From: Moniliella sp. 'wahieum'
Lineage: Eukaryota > Basidiomycota > Moniliellomycetes > Moniliellales > Moniliellaceae
DNA length: 64,000 nucleotides
Assembly: GCA_003971905.1 (NCBI GenBank)
Contig: RSEE01000092.1
Coordinates: 1 to 64,000 of the forward strand
Direction of reading: 5' to 3'
In this document: piece after piece, positions 12,061 to 24,639 of the stretch
How positions within the stretch are numbered: the stretch's first letter is position 1
Layout: each line of letters opens with the position of its first letter
Program-made: the position numbers and the translations under genes
The notes under the pieces: generated by a model
Told to the model about the DNA's origin: nothing
The model's database searches: none
What the model saw: the letters and a program-made list of their open reading frames with translations, nothing else

Positions 12061-13104
12061 AGCTCTTGAGGACGTTGATAAACTCCTGAAACCCGGGCGC
12101 AGTGGGACTCGTCAAAACATTGTCATGACCGTGGTTTGTATCGATGAAGAGCGAGTTCGACAAGCCAGCAATGTTGGCGAAAGTAGTGATGTCCCCTCGC
12201 AACACCTCTAGTCCACCCGCCGAGACAAAGACTTTGTCGGATGAGGGAAGAACGGCAGACCAATCGATGGTGTCCTTGAACGGATTTTGCAACGGGGCTT
12301 GGACTGCCTCCACATCGGGGAGATAAAGGAGGGCTGCCTCGCGGAGGTACTTTGCGGTGATGATATCAGAATTGTTGTTGCTCGCCAGGTGCCGTTGGTT
12401 TCGGTCGGATACAAGTTGACCCACGGGCTCACAAGACCAACGCACGACGGTTTGGCTGTAATGGATGGGGCAACGAGAGAGGATGTGCCAAGGTGCGGGC
12501 CACCTCAAGGGCAAGATGGCCCCTGCTGAGTCACCAGCGAGGATAATGTTGCTGCTCGATTCGGAAAGACGGTTATAAAACCTCGGCCGCTTGCTGGAGC
12601 TGCGTGGGGAAGGTATAGTCCGGAGCGACGTTGTAGTCAAGCCACAGGATGGATAGACGGTCGTTCGAAAGCTTGATAAATGTTTTGCATCGAGATTGCG
12701 ATTGTCGGCAGCATACCAGTCACGTATGCCCCACCGTGGAGATAGAAGAGCACCGGGTCGTCTTGCGTGCGGTTCTCAGCCTCAGTGAACAGCTCACACG
12801 GTCGGAACTCACGTAAGTGAGATCCGTGGCGAACACAGCATTCTTGTTAGGCATTGCGTCGGTGGCAAATGCCTCGCATTGCTCCAGGGTAAACGGCGGG
12901 ATCAGGCGGGAAGCTTCAGAGGGGGAAACGTTGTTCTCCAACGCCGAAGCAAAGAATCCCAGAATGCGAGACTCGATTTGGCACCGGATCGAACGGGCTG
13001 ACGGTGGGGAAGGTCAGGCGCTTGGCCATCTTGCCAAACGTGGGGAACGCCTGGACAGCGACTCCACCAGCGGAAAGAGTGAAAGCAATGTTTGCGAGCT
13101 TCAT
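12061..13104 (-). CDS. Secreted/ER alpha/beta-hydrolase (fold-3 esterase, Say1-like)
   Basis: Predicted serine esterase or lipase of the hormone-sensitive-lipase-like alpha/beta-hydrolase group. The start at 13104 gives [20 protein letters not shown], a good signal peptide or anchor. [11 protein letters not shown] supplies the HGG oxyanion motif, [13 protein letters not shown] is the nucleophile elbow (GDSAG, active Ser), and DTNHGHDNV near the end carries the catalytic His. The end KSCA lies at about 12061. A TTTTATAAAT element is about 72 bases upstream of the start. The gene is split over several frames (for example around 12950, 12790 and 12500), by small introns, consensus errors or both. 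It fills the left part of the 3.2-kb block between the two copies of the segmental duplication, so it arrived or was displaced together with that event. Substrate unknown. Confidence 0.75.
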
Positions 13105-13175
13105 GATGGCGGAATTGATGAGGAGGTTTGTGTGTGGATGGGAATCGAGCGAGGCAGATCGACGAAAATCTCACC

Positions 13176-13185
13176 ATTTATAAAA
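13176..13185 (-). promoter_or_regulatory. TATA-like element of the hydrolase gene
   Basis: On the minus strand this reads TTTTATAAAT, about 72 bases before the start codon at 13104, a normal distance for a fungal TATA box. Confidence 0.45.
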
Positions 13186-14007
13186 CAAGATGCGATTTCT
13201 CTCCCTACCGGAAATGCGCGATATTGGACGGTCTACATCTCGGCGGAGCCCCATTTCGGTGCGCGAGTGGGGTTCCAGCTGCTGTCAATGTATGTAAACC
13301 TCATAAGGCTGAGAGATGAGCGATCTGAAGGCAGCATCCTACCTACACCCAAGGAAGTGTTGGTTGGCACCGACAACATTACCAGTGGAGTATACTGGGA
13401 ACCCGCACATCATGTCATGATATCATTCTTTTGTCCATGTCATAGAAGGTACAAATGAACTACTTAGAAGGGGAAAATGCGCATGTGTGGCGTGCCGCCA
13501 GTGAGCCTGTCCAGGCATGTTTTCCGTACAGAAGTTGTCCTTTTTGACGGGCCCCCAGATTTCGGGTTGTTGGGATCCTTGGACCGGTGTGGGGTACTGA
13601 GTACTGAGGCTGCTATGTATCAGCGCAACGGCTACGTGATCAATAGAGTGCGCCACAGTTATAGTGCGGGTTCAGTGCAGTGGACTAATGACCCAGTGCT
13701 AGTGGCTCTGCTTATTAGTAGAGGCAATGCAGGGAACATTGAAGGAGCCATAATGCAATAATGTGCATAATGCATAACGAGCAAGTAGTAACTAGCTAGT
13801 ACTAAGTAACCGGGCATATTTCAAGAAGACGTGTGTACTACTCCCCAGAAAAAGAAGCGATGCATCACAGGCCTTTTGCCTGCATGTGGGCCGGTTTGGG
13901 GTTTTGCATTAATACTATGGTTGGGCGCTCTTACATGGCAGATGTCTGCATTCAGTACGTACTCCAAATGTAATTAGTCCCGGCGGGGAGCTGCATACAA
14001 TCGTCCA

Positions 14008-14083
14008 TTTCATTGACAGAGCTTAAGGCTGGGACAGCGGGAACGCTACGTCTAAACCTAACCGTTCATCTTGCGGGCGTGAA
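14008..14083 (-). mobile_element. LINE 3' end fragment
   Basis: The reverse complement matches the 3' untranslated end of the LINE at 60.1-62.2 kb over about 75 bases, including CCCGCAAGATGAACGG, TTAGGTTTAGACGTAGCG and CAATGAAATGGA, with a few differences. It is a severely 5'-truncated copy, as left by aborted target-primed reverse transcription. Confidence 0.8.
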
Positions 14084-14356
14084 GCCTGAGGCCCTAAGGT
14101 TGGCCTGAGGTTGCTCAAATTCACATAAATGAGTTCCCGAGATGTCTCATCTACGTTCGCCCGCGTGTGGGGTGCATGTGACATGTGACATGTGAGGCCT
14201 GTGCGGCCCTGGCAAAGGCGGGTGCATTCTGCCAGTGTGCAATTATAGGGTGCACTCTGGGATCCTGATAGATCGGCTGCAGAGCAGCCTGAAAGCGTCA
14301 AGCTTCAGGTGAAGCTTCCGAAGCTTCAGACTAAGGCGAGAGAGGGCAAGGGGTAG

Positions 14357-14579
14357 TGTCGAGATCAGACCCATCTGGTCACACATAGTCACCACAGGTT
14401 GGCTGGACCCTAATTTGTTCTAGGCCCTGTTTCCCCTTTGTCTATGCTTCCCCTTCTTTCTCGGTATGATATTGACTCGGTTAGCATGTTCTCTTCTTCT
14501 CCGAGGTACATATGCCTCGCCTTTTTCCTCTCGATGAATATATGATCCTCATACTTCTCTCCATCTCCATCTCCTGTCA
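14357..14579 (+). mobile_element. Fossil LTR-like sequence, copy 1
   Basis: About 223 bases that align along their whole length (roughly 70 percent by eye) with 38223-38440. Both begin TGTCG[A/G]GATCAGACC, share GTTCTCTTCTTCTCCGAGG followed by a TATA-like element, and end CATCTCCTGT[C/T]A. Beginning with TG, ending in [C/T]A, the length and the TATA box fit a solo LTR. No coding region is attached here. Target duplications are not clear. Confidence 0.5.
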
Positions 14580-15270
14580 CATGTCACATGTCACATGTCA
14601 GGCCCAACAGGCAGGCCACAAAAGCCTTCAAGCACACGTATATGTGGTGAAGACCTGAAGCTTGAAGGCAGGAGATCGGAGACAGGAGACCCAGAAAAGA
14701 GAGATGGAGCGGGTAGCCGGTAATCCCGGTTAACCGTTCGGTAAGGTGGGGTGCGGGGTACGCAAGGGTACGCAGTACGTAGCCTGTAAGAGGAACCCTT
14801 CCGCCTAATACGCGAGCGTCACCGGTCACCGGTCACTGATTCTTGAGGCTTAGAAGTTTGAGATCGACTTTCGACATGAGAGCTTCAGGCCTAGTATCAG
14901 ACTACCCTCTCACATATTCAACTGTTGGGATCTTTATTTGCAGGCATGTAATACCATTGACGCAAGGTACCGGACTGAACTGGCCTTTGGTCCTAAGGCG
15001 GCCTGAGGCCCTGAGTACTTTACTGAGTGCTGAATGTGGTACAGTGCCAATCTGGGTTCGGGGACTGCAAACGTGGTCTTCTGCTGCCATCTGGCTGGTG
15101 GCGGAGCATATATAGCAAAAACGAAACGGCGCGCGCGTCCGGCTTCTTCGTATTGAGACCAAGTCTACTCGATCTGTCCTCTCTCTCCCCTAACCCCCCT
15201 CCCCCAGTGGGTCGGTTCCTGACCTGCTGCAGCCTTCAACGTTCAACGTCCTTAAGCCTTCTTGCGCTCA

Positions 15271-15720
15271 GATACGTGTGAGCACGAGCGAGGCCCTTAC
15301 ACTTTCGCTGGATGATCTGCTAGACGCCCACCTGGAAGAAGCCAATCCGGATGGGCAAGAGCAAGCACGAGACGAGTGTGATGAGGCCTGGAGTCCAGAT
15401 GGTCCTCGAGGGTGATGCAATCGCATAGTGGTGGTGGTAGTGGTCTAAGCCAACCAGCAACGCCTACAGAGGAACATCAAGCAGCGAGTCGCCACCAGGG
15501 GCTACGCTGCGGAACAAGGAAAAACAGGAGAGAAAACAACGGAATTCCCAGGCCAGAGGAGGAACTGAAGGGACATTGGCCAAAACACGAGCCACCTGAG
15601 GCCTCCCTGATGGCTCAACAGAGTGCAAAGACCTGGCTCTCGACAGTGTGGACTCCTTGCCGGACGCTCAGTCGGCCGCGGCGCGTGTGAAGACCTGTCT
15701 CCAGGCTATACTCTCGCCTA
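15271..15720 (+). pseudogene. Orphan last exon of TBCD
   Basis: The dead copy reads IRVSTSEALTLSLDDLLDAH as in the live exon at 11.50 kb, including the splice acceptor, until the inserted sequence at 15379 interrupts it. The remainder (SLPDAQSAAARVKTCLQA, then ILSPT and stop) resumes after 15625. It has no upstream exons. Confidence 0.9.
15379..15625. mobile_element. 242-bp insertion with 5-bp target duplication
   Basis: Comparison with the left duplicate shows 242 extra bases (15379-15620) bounded by GAGTG at 15374-15378 and GAGTG at 15621-15625. The precise extra segment and the 5-bp direct repeat are the marks of a transposition event. The insert starts TGATGAGGCCTGG and ends near TGAGGCCTCCCTGATGGC; the ends share GAGGCC-type words but have no clean long inverted repeat, and it encodes nothing recognisable. 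A short non-autonomous DNA element (MITE-like) is the best guess. Confidence 0.65.
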
Positions 15721-15980
15721 CGTGATCGCACCTTGCATGCCATTCCTGCCCTCCAATCCATGGCTAGCATCCTAAAGCCTATCATGTTAAACCACGAACA
15801 TGATGATGAGCATCCATATCGCATAACACGATCTCATGGTGCAGTCGCCTGAAGCAGCCATCTCCCGACGCACCTCCGTCGTCGAACTATGCGGGATAAA
15901 TCAAAAGAGGATGAAAGTTGTGTAAGGGGAAATGAGAGAGGAGAACGAAAAAGGGGGTAGCAAAACAATCAACATTCAGA

Positions 15981-17071
<1,091 letters not shown>

Positions 17072-17114
17072 GGCTGGGTCCGGGGATACGGGGGAGGAGA
17101 GGGGGAGAGGAGGG

Positions 17115-17192
17115 GATGGCGATGGCGGTGGTGGTGGTGAAGGTGGTGGTGAAGGTGGTGATGAAGGTGGTGGTGGCGGTGGCGGTGGCGGT
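17115..17192 (-). repeat. GGTGGTGAA-type triplet-rich repeat in PP2A leader
   Basis: G-rich imperfect repeat of GGTGGTGGTGAA units beginning 44 bases upstream of the PP2A start codon. On the transcribed strand it is a CACCAC/TTC-rich leader. The rest of the interval to 17737 shows no gene. Confidence 0.7.
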
Positions 17193-17737
17193 AGTGACTG
17201 TAAGTGACTGTAGTGGCTCGCATGCTCCTGGCGGGGCGGACTCGGCTGGGTTAGTACATTTGAACTTAAGAGGGATCTGAGTAGCCGGCGACGCCAGCGA
17301 CAACCCTAGCATGCTCGATAAGGATACGAGGATGATCGATGATCGATGATAGATGATTCAGCCCCACTCAGTACTCACTCCGCCGCCGATCTGAATCTGA
17401 CCACACTCAGTGTCGACATCAGCAGCTCCATCCATCGCCATCGCCATCGCCATCGCCGTGATCCCACCGATCCGCTTGTCCATGCGCGTGGTGGTGTGCT
17501 CCCCTGCGGCATCTGCGTGCATTGGGCTAACCGCAGCTTGCCTTTTTCCGTCTCTCCCCAGAAGGACTTAAGGACAGCATCCGCTGACGTGAACAGCCAT
17601 TGCGCTGGAATCCGCAGACGAGGGATCTCTTTGCTAAGCTCTACTCAAAACGCCTATACGCTCAGGCCAGCGTGTGGTCAGATCGATCGACAGTGGATGG
17701 TGGTTGCCCTCACAGTGGTTGTTGGTGATATGACACG

Positions 17738-20700
17738 TCATTGACATTGGTCATGTCGGCGTCGGTGTGGTCGAGGCAGCAGTGCGTGCCTGTCCGGACA
17801 AAACAGACCAAGCGCCCCCTTCCGCGTGCTCCCGTCGGGACGGACTGCTACCATACATGACATCCACACAGAACAGCCGCCAATGAGCAACACAGATACT
17901 TTACGGTTGCAGACACAAAAGTAGTAGTAGCCCAGAAGCCCCCAACACCAACCCTCCTTACGCCACGTCCCCGCCCCGTTTCCGTCTCCCTCCCCGTCGC
18001 CCTCCCCTTCCTCCTCCGCCGCCGCCTCCTCCTCCACTCGCGCTGGCGACGAGGCCCCCGATGGGTCCGACTCCGGCAGCGCCCCTGGCGTGAGACGAGG
18101 CGATACAACGCCCGGCGACGCCTGACCTTGTCCCAAAGTGGGGATGGAACGGCGGGAGAACGTGCCCAGGGACAGCTGCGGCCGGCGCAAGCTGCTTAGT
18201 CCTGGGGTCGTCGGCCCTTCCGGTACGGCTGCCGACTCGCTGGACATGGATCCATGGCGCGATCCGTGGCTCGAGCCCGGCGTCAACCCGGCGTCAGCGC
18301 GGCCAGGGAGAGGTGCCTTCCGAGTACTCCGATGCGACGGCGTGGCAAGATACGGCGTGCTCTCATCTCCTCCAGCGCGGCCTCGCGTGCATTGTCCTCG
18401 ATGAACGACAAGATCCACGGGTGCGCACGCAGTTCTTCCGCCGTCGGACGCTCGTTCGGGTCGATGGTCAGGCAGCGCGCGAAAGTCGATTCCATCGGCT
18501 GACAGCTGCGACGGGTCGGGCAGAGGCGGATGCTCCTTGGCCAGCCCAATGTGGTACATGATCGCCCACTCGTTGTCCAGCTTCCAGGGCCGCTCCCCGT
18601 CACGATTCCAGTACCACACACCCGACACTCCAAATGTCCATCGCCCTTTTTGCTCTTGTCGACTCCGCGCATCAGCTCCGGGTTGATCGACTCGGGCGAC
18701 ATGTACATCGGCGTACCCTGCAGCGATTTCATCGAAGCCTTCTTTCCATCCAAGTTGCGCAACGACCGCATCGTCTTCCCCGCCCCGACTGCAGATGGTG
18801 CGGGGGGGTTGTGGCCAGAATCTTGGCCGCGCCAAAGTCAACATACTTGATCACTCCATACGGATCCATCAGGATATCTATGTCAAACAAGCATTGGTTA
18901 GTTCAGCCGTTGCGTCCCGCAAAAGCACAAACACAGGGCCAGGAAAAAACAGCTTACTTTCAGGCTTAATGTCGCGGTGCACAATCCCCATGCCGTGCAA
19001 GTAGCTAAGGCCGTCGAGCATCTGCAACGCGTTAAACTGCATCACGCGCTCATCGTTGATCGGGCCCATCTCGAGCAGGTGGGCAAGAGATCCGCCCTCG
19101 CAGTACTCTTCAAAGATGTACACCTTGTCTCGGTGAACCTCAATTCCATAGTACTGGACGACATTGATGTTGTCCAGCAGCTGCATGACCGTCATCTCGT
19201 CCTTGATCTGCTGGAAAAAGGCCGGGTGCGACGCAATGTCCTGGAATAATCTCCTTCACGGCCATCATGTGACCCGTATCCAGATCCAGTGCCGAGTAAC
19301 CGTTCCGAACGTGCCTGACCCCACGACCTGGCCCACCTGCCAATGGAACGCGCACGACGACTGCGCAGCGCCTGCAGCCCGCGGTCTTCGATGCGGGAAT
19401 CGTCCAGCACGCGCCCGCGGAACTGCAGCTCACGCAAGTATTCTCCTTGGACTCCTCGAGGGCATTGAGTGCACGCATCCGCTCTTCCTCCCGCTCTGGC
19501 TGCTGAGCATTGAGCAGGATCGCCGCCACAGCGGCCTCGGACGGTTGGTGTGGTGGCATCCCCTTTCGCACCTCTTCCACCTCAATTCCATTCGGCAGCC
19601 TCGACCTTCTTACGCTCCATTTGCTCCAGTTCCAATTTTGCGCCGCTTCCCGCGCCTTGGCAGCCATGCTCGACCGAGCACCAGGATATCAAAGTGGAGA
19701 TCAAGAGGCGAATGCAGATGCCCACCTTGTTTTGCAACAAGGCGTATTCGCTCCCTTCGAGTTTCAGGATGTTTTCACCATTGGTCGAGATAGAGGCATG
19801 CTCCAGCGCCGTGACGGCCCACTTGAACGTCCTCCGATCGGTCGGCACACAATCGTCGGTGATGAACGAGATCCAGTCGATGGACAGGTGCCCAATCGCC
19901 ACTGTCATCTCAGCCCGCACCTTGGCCGAGACAATAAAGGGCAAAGAGCGCAGTGCATGTTCCGACGCAATCTGATAGCAGTTTTGAATCAACTCGTCCA
20001 CATCCCCCCCCTTGCCATGCTCTTGACCGTGGGGTCGTAGTGCTGGAAATGGAGGCGTTGCCGCTGTTTGGGCACCTCCGTGATGATCGCTGCTGCCAAC
20101 TTGTAGATACCCTGGTTGATCTTTGCCACCTCTTTCTGGACCGAATGAATGTGGGCCATGTTCTGCCACAGTCTCCAGGGGGAAGGCGGCGCGGTGCGCA
20201 TTGGCCACTGCGACTGAGGACGGGCAGAGCTCCTTCAGTTTCACCCTGTGCACGGGCAAAAATGTCATAGAGGTGGTCCTTGCAGCGCTGTAGTTCGGCG
20301 CGCGAACCATCGGCCACCAGGCGGATCCGGCTGGCATGCATCTGAATGTCCACCTCGGGAATGTCCAGGGGCATCACTTCTCCTGTCCAGAGAAAGTCGT
20401 CACGCAGAGAGAGCAGTAGCAAGTACCGACACGGGCTGTCCGCTGCGCCAGGCGGGCCTGTTGCGCCCGCCGCCGCTGCATCCTCTAAACCCGCACGAGG
20501 ATCGGTCGCAGCTCGCCCGAGGGTGAGAGGACACACCACTACCCTCATCCCATCGCTGGGGTCGCAGATCCTCAATTGGGTCAACGCATCCTCGCCCCAG
20601 ACGTTGTGTGGTCAAAGCGATGGTACTGGGTAGGGTTCGCGTTCCTGGGCGGGTCGAAGGAGCGCAAGCACTTGGTCAACAGATCAAGCACCAAGTCAGG

Positions 20701-22274
20701 CTGGTCATGCAGCGAAGGCAAAGCCAGCACATGATGTGATTCGATTGGCCACGATAATGTCTCCACCCTTGATGGAGGCAGCGCAGTGGAGAGGAAGAGC
20801 CATTCGGGCTCAAGGATCTCAGTCTCTTGAAGAAGGCAGATACCTTGAGTTTACGGTCCAGCAGATTAAAGAAGAGCACCAACGCTTCCTTAGCACTTGG
20901 TCGAAAGAGTCCCACCAGGTGCGACCGCCTCGCTGGGATCCCAGCCTCGCTCGCAATCCGGGTGGGGAGAAAGAGGGCATACTCGTCCTTGATCTTGCAC
21001 GCTAGCGCCAGCGCCGACCGCACATCAGGATGAACGAGTCAATGATGATCAGACTCGGGGGTTGTTGCCGCGTGTCAACTCGTACGACAGCCGCACCTTC
21101 AGCACCCCTTCCATCAGGGCAACGGGGAAGGTGGCCAGTTGCATGATATGGGATTGGTACGAGGGCAGGCCAATCTCGCGGTACTGTTGGTGTTGGTCCA
21201 GCAGCGCATCCCGGGCCTTGGTGAGCATGATGTTGAGGTAGCGGAGCGTGCGCTTCTCGAAGCCTGATTCAGAACCTTGTCTTTCAACAGACGTTCTACA
21301 AATGGCTCCTCGCTGTTCTTTCCGGTCGCGTGGGCGCGGGCGCGGGAGCGGGCACTGGCGCCCCCTCCCCCGGGCCAAGCGCCGGCGGCATGGGGACCTG
21401 CACCTCCAATGTTTCCGACCCGGTCCAGCGGCGCAGCACCGAAAGCTGGACGCGGATCAAATTGAAGCAGTTTGTACCAGCTGTAAAGTGCTGCGAGTCG
21501 ATCCTGGATCTCTGGCGTGCCCCAGCGAGGGGCAACCTCAACCATCTTGCGGGCCGAGGGGAATTGCTGCTCCACCTGGTCCACCTGGTTAAGCAGCTGG
21601 CCCACAGCAGCAAACGCTTCTTCGTGACCGTCCTCGCGATATTCGAGATGGAAAGCGAGCACAGCGTCAATCAGCTCGTCCAGTAGCTTGGGCCAACCGC
21701 GATGGAGCAGCTGCCCTCGCGCACCATGAGGGTGGGCGAGGGCCGGGGTGGCTGCCGGTGCGAAGGTAGGCTCGGAGTTCGATCCATCGCTGGAACATGC
21801 TCTCTGTCTTGGTCTCCTGGGTGAGTCGACCGAAATGATGCGCTTGGTTTCGGACCGCAGCACCTCGCTCCGCAACGCGCTTTGGAACATGGTCTGCCAT
21901 TCTAGCCGCTCGTGCGGCGTGTCGCCCTGGGCGGCCTTTGCTGGCGGGAGCGCTTCGGCGTCAGCGTCGGCATCGTCGTCGCTGGGAACGGTGGTGGAAG
22001 TGGGCAGTGCTTCTTCCACCTGGGCGGAGAGGGTGGCGAGTGGAGAAATTGCTCTCCTCGACGCGGGGGGGTGCGGAGGGAAACGCGCAACGGTGCGGGC
22101 AAGATGGTCGCCGACAGCGAGGGGTGCGTGGGCGCTCATCAATCGCATCCTCTGGCATGCAGAGAGCGCTGGCCGGCCACCAGCAACGTGCCGGAGACGT
22201 CGACTGGACATGGGTCGTCGGTCGTGGGAGATGGTGGTGGCGGTGGTAGGATTAAAAATGACGCGGAAATCCAT
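17738..22274 (-). CDS. Ssk2/Ssk22/Wis4-type MAP kinase kinase kinase
   Basis: Large MAPKKK of the osmotic/stress (Hog1-type) pathway, activated by the response-regulator arm of the two-component phosphorelay. The start at 22274 gives MDFRVIFNPTTATTISHDRR; an alternative Met is MSSRRLRHVAGG. The N-terminal part contains HERLEWQTMFQSALRSEVLR, and the middle carries LSIDWISFITDDCVPTDRRT and TFKWAVTALEHASISTNGEN, signatures of this subfamily. The kinase domain reads YCEGGSLAHLLEMGPINDER, LSYLHGMGIVHRDIKPE (HRD intact), QGTPMYMSPE, RPWKLDNEWAIMYHIGLAKE and LTIDPNERPTAEELRAHPWI. A Ser/Pro-rich, then acidic tail follows; the exact stop is uncertain. Several frame changes occur (about 19.3, 19.6, 20.4 and 21.1-21.4 kb), some of them introns (for example near 18.9 kb) and others probably indel errors. 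Confidence 0.9.
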
Positions 22275-22359
22275 TGGTTATTGATTGTCGAGATTATCGA
22301 TCGGTGGCTTCAGCGATCAACGATCTTTCTGTCCTCATCGATGATTCATTGAGGTCATC

Positions 22360-22417
22360 GCCACCACCGCCACCACCGCCACCGCCACCACCACCACCAC
22401 CTCCTCCTCCTCCGCCG
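22360..22417 (+). repeat. CCACCG/CACCTC triplet microsatellite
   Basis: Pure run of CCACCG, CCA and CTC triplets, about 58 bases, just upstream of the MAPKKK start. It lies between two minus-strand genes and is probably non-coding. Confidence 0.85.
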
Positions 22418-22600
22418 TCACCACTACTGGCAACTCGCTTGCCAGTTTGCGACTTCTGTCCTCCGTCTTTGCCTCGCGCGCCATCTATATCTGCAGCGAG
22501 ACGCATCCGCCCCCTCCCGCCCACACGCCCCAACCCCAGCTGCATCCTATCTGTTCCAGCACCGCTACCAGAAAGCACACCACTGCAGTCGTCTTCAACC

Positions 22601-23738
22601 TCATCCGTTCCTTTTCTCCTCGTGGGACGCGAACATCACTACCACGCGTAGACACCCCGCAACTCCTCCCGCGACCTGAACCGCCTCGCTGCCGCCCGGG
22701 CGCTGGAGATTGATCCCTGCTCGGAGGTGGCTGGCGAGCACCTTGCCCTCCAGCACCGTTTCGTGCCATACCCGCTCCACCTCCCCTGGCTTGGACGGGT
22801 CGATGCGGCCATACCAGATACCAGCACCGTTTGGGAAATAAATAATGACGTTTCCAGCGAACTTGTGGCCGCCAATGTGGGAGATGGAGAAGAGGCCAAG
22901 GACCTTGTGTTGAGACGCCTGTTTGCGCAAGCGCAGCTCGGCCTCTTTCGCGCCCTCCTCGTCGGGTGGCAAGTCCCACGTAGCAGTCAGTCGGGCGTAG
23001 GCAACTCATCTCCGCGTTCGTCCACCTCCCACCCGCTCTGGTGGGCCGCGCGGCAAAACCTGTCTTTCAGGGGCGCTGCAGAAAGATGGCAACGTGCATC
23101 GCGCTTGCGATGCGAGCACACCATAATGACGGCGGAATAGGGAAGGACACTACGCTTCACCACCGCACCAACCGCTCCGGTGCACAGGCTGGGGCGGTAG
23201 GAGGAGGGATTGGTACACGGCATCGATCTCGGCTTGGGCTTGCTGCCTGTGGGCAAGGGAGAGAGCATGACCCAGTCTGGGAAGACCAGGGCGGACTCCT
23301 GCCCCTCGCCTGAAGCCGAATGGAAGGAGCCGTTCTGAACGAGCAAGCGGGTGGCACCGCCGGGATCGGAGCGGCCGTCGGCAGCGGAGGTCCAAATGCC
23401 GCCGCGGGCAGAGGCAGAAGCAGGCGGATAGCGCTCCACGCTCTCTCCAGCAGCTGCGCCACACTGCCCTCGACCGAGGCAATGTCGCGGGGCCAGTCGG
23501 TGCGGCCAGAGCTGATGATGGCCTGACGCAGAAACGGCTTGGTCGCGCCCAAGAGCGGGGTGGTGGTGTCGATGTCCTGGCCTTGCCACGCGCGGAGGAA
23601 ACTGGGCTCGGCAGCGAGACCCTCGAGCGGCGCATCGCACGCTCCACATGCGGCGCACGGCACGCCCAATGCGTCGAGCTGCGCCTCGGGAGAGACGCTG
23701 CCTGGCAGGCCAACGGTGGAGAGCATTTTGCGCAGCAT
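22601..23738 (-). CDS. Sucrase/ferredoxin-like (Apd1/Aim32-type) Fe-S protein
   Basis: Thioredoxin-fold ferredoxin-like protein of the family containing yeast Apd1 and Aim32, which binds a [2Fe-2S] cluster with C- and H-ligands and has a role in redox homeostasis. The start at 23738 gives MLRKMLSTVGLPGSVSPEAQ. CAACGACDAPLE resembles the N-terminal cysteine segment. VMVCSHRKRDARC is the typical second cysteine block. HIGGHKFAGNVIIYFPNG is the diagnostic HxGGHKFAGN motif with the cluster-ligand histidines, followed by IWYGRIDPSKPGEVERV. Three frames are used across 1.14 kb; the junctions (about 23.33 and 22.98 kb) are either short introns or indels. A GTGACG heptamer triplet lies 113 bases upstream of the start. 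Family membership is firm; which paralogue is not. Confidence 0.85.
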
Positions 23739-23850
23739 GGCGGCAACGGCTGGGCGGGGTGGAGAGGAAGAGGGAGATGGAGGCGGTGGGTTTCTGGCGG
23801 TGGTGCTCGTGTCGCCGGTGCTTGGCTTCTTATGAAGCTGCAGCACTTTT

Positions 23851-23871
23851 TGTGACGTGTGACGCGTGATG
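23851..23871 (+). repeat. Three-unit 7-bp array (TGTGACG)
   Basis: TGTGACG, TGTGACG, CGTGATG in tandem, 113 bases upstream of the Apd1/Aim32-type start codon. It belongs to the GTCAC/GTGAC heptamer class seen elsewhere in this window. Confidence 0.7.
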
Positions 23872-24027
23872 GCGGGAATCTGATAGCAACGTGGTGCAGC
23901 CGTTCGCTTACCTCCGATGGCCGAGCCACGTCCGAGACCGGGCCGGAGTTTTTGCCAGCGAGTCAAACACGCGCTTCTACTCCTAATATCACCCACTGAC
24001 CGCACCCGCCGGCTCCGGAAGTACGTC

Positions 24028-24062
24028 TTAGGCGTTAGGACTTAGGCGTTAGGCGTTCGGCC
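24028..24062 (+). repeat. Five-unit 7-bp array (TTAGGCG)
   Basis: TTAGGCG, TTAGGAC, TTAGGCG, TTAGGCG, TTCGGCC in strict 7-bp register. It resembles a telomere-like TTAGG core but with a 7-base period. No gene is seen from 23872 to about 24640 apart from short unsupported frames. Confidence 0.8.
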
Positions 24063-24639
24063 TTCATAGTATAGGCTTTAGGTCTTTAGGCCGGATGAAG
24101 AGAGAGGCTGTTGGGGAGCTTCGTGTTGGACTGGTCAGTGCGGCCAGTGTCCGGTCTCAACGTTGAAGTTCAACCGTTCAACGCGCCAACGGACTCAGGA
24201 ACTACCGCCAGCTATGACCTGGTGTCCCGCGCGGACCGCTCCCCCAGGGAAGGGGCCATTCGGAGTTTTACACCGGAAGGCGCAATCTCTTTGAGGTCCG
24301 AAGGGTCGACTCGCGGCATGTTCGTGCCTGCCAGTGGACCGCCCTTGGTGAATCGCGAAAAAAGCAGCGCCTCTCGGGTACTATCATACTTTGGCCGATC
24401 TCTTCGCGACCATTTCCCAGTTTCTTCGCCCCGAGCGTCTCGCTCTTTCCCCGTTCCGTCCACCTCGCACCATGTCCTCGCTCTTGCTTCTTCCCCACGA
24501 ACGATGCTACATCCTTTGTCCTAGTCTCGATTCTGGTCTCCCTTGCCTGAGCCCCAACTGTGACATCGGGTGGACGGCAGGTCTTGGGAAGCACACACTC
24601 GGCCTGGTGCTGTGCTAGGGCGGATGCGGGCGTGGCTCG

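Larger units (their letters stand above)
13186..15260. other. Gene-free part of the inter-duplication block
   Basis: No conserved protein. It holds a 76-bp LINE 3' fragment (14008-14083), an LTR-like fossil (14357-14579), and heptamer arrays: three CATGTGA at 14175-14195, four TGTCACA-type at 14575-14602 and three GTCACC-type at 14818-14838. Confidence 0.6.

Noticed and set aside
17738-18130. Hydrophobic C-terminal extension of the MAPKKK
   Set aside because: The residues after the acidic run look like read-through of the 3' flank; the family has no such tail. The outer limit is kept only because the true stop could not be fixed.
24028-24062. TTAGGCG array as an internal telomere tract
   Set aside because: The unit is 7 bases with variable sixth and seventh positions, not TTAGGG, and matches the wider 7-bp-period pattern of unrelated units.
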